From Candidatus Egaibacter danicus (GTDB taxonomy: Bacteria; Pseudomonadota; Gammaproteobacteria; Burkholderiales; Burkholderiaceae): a stretch of 6,290 nt of DNA. The notes beneath the pieces were generated by a model. It was not told where the DNA came from, searched no databases, and saw only the letters and a program-made list of their open reading frames with translations. The stretch's first letter is position 1; every line of letters starts with the position of its first letter. Shown here piece after piece: positions 6,180-6,290 of this stretch. The stretch is taken from assembly GCA_011391115.1 (NCBI GenBank), contig JAABRC010000118.1, forward strand, positions 1 to 6,290. Direction: 5' to 3'. The position numbers were made by a program, and so were the translations under genes.

Positions 6180-6290
6180 TTACGTAGAGTCATTTGGTTT
6201 TGGCAGGATTTCACGCCAGTATAGGGGGTCAAAATGCCAGTGGGGGCCCTGCTGGAGCGAAGCCCCGCCAACGATGTCAACAAAATCAGA
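6180..6290 (-). CDS. aat: Leucyl/phenylalanyl-tRNA-protein transferase, C-terminal end only
   Basis: Reading the minus strand from the window edge gives 36 residues, beginning SDFVDIVGG and ending LPKPNDST, with stop TAA at 6182-6180. The pattern of a (R)SDF helix start followed by HWHFDPLYWREIL fits the C-terminus of betaproteobacterial Aat proteins as I remember them. The position, 22 nt ahead of bpt on the same strand, is where aat is expected. Aat adds Leu or Phe to N-terminal Lys or Arg and so feeds the same ClpS/ClpAP route as Bpt. The catalytic core lies outside, so the call rests on a short tail plus context. Confidence 0.65.
   Translation of the reverse strand, partial: SDFVDIVGGASLQQGPHWHFDPLYWREILPKPNDST

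Overview
The window reads as chromosomal housekeeping DNA from a betaproteobacterium, most likely Burkholderiales. The reasons are the order ilvC - pssA - leuA, a class I ketol-acid reductoisomerase ending in a Burkholderiales-like tail, a CDP-alcohol-type (not phospholipase D-type) phosphatidylserine synthase, and an aat-bpt pair on the other strand. I cannot name a genus. No mobile element, CRISPR array, rRNA or tRNA was seen.

Plus strand, 1-4540. The 3' part of ilvC (valine/isoleucine synthesis) enters from the left and ends at a clean intrinsic terminator (627-655). pssA (phospholipid synthesis) follows, and then a short stretch before leuA. That stretch is a leucine attenuator. It has a short ORF with five Leu codons, two of them CTA, then a nine-base segment that can form an antiterminator, then an intrinsic terminator. 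leuA (first committed step of leucine synthesis) lies just past it and has a good ribosome binding site. leuA ends at a strong terminator whose loop also carries the -35 box of a promoter for the next gene, a secreted PBP7/PbpG-type D,D-endopeptidase.

Minus strand, 6290-4590. The 3' end of aat (leucyl/phenylalanyl-tRNA-protein transferase; not in the supplied ORF list, recognised from its C-terminal residues) is followed after 22 nt by bpt (leucyltransferase of the Asp/Glu N-degron branch). An IclR-family regulator follows 26 nt later. Together aat and bpt mark proteins for ClpS/ClpAP degradation. The iclR gene has a near-perfect 23-bp palindrome over its likely -10 box, which suggests autoregulation. 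It converges on the endopeptidase gene across only 49 bp.

The most interesting parts are the leu leader region (1560-1758), with two competing start models and an unexplained 10-bp inverted repeat; the promoter nested in the leuA terminator; and the palindrome in front of iclR. I found no wholly new system. The window is mostly well-understood biosynthetic and housekeeping genes with compact regulatory DNA between them.
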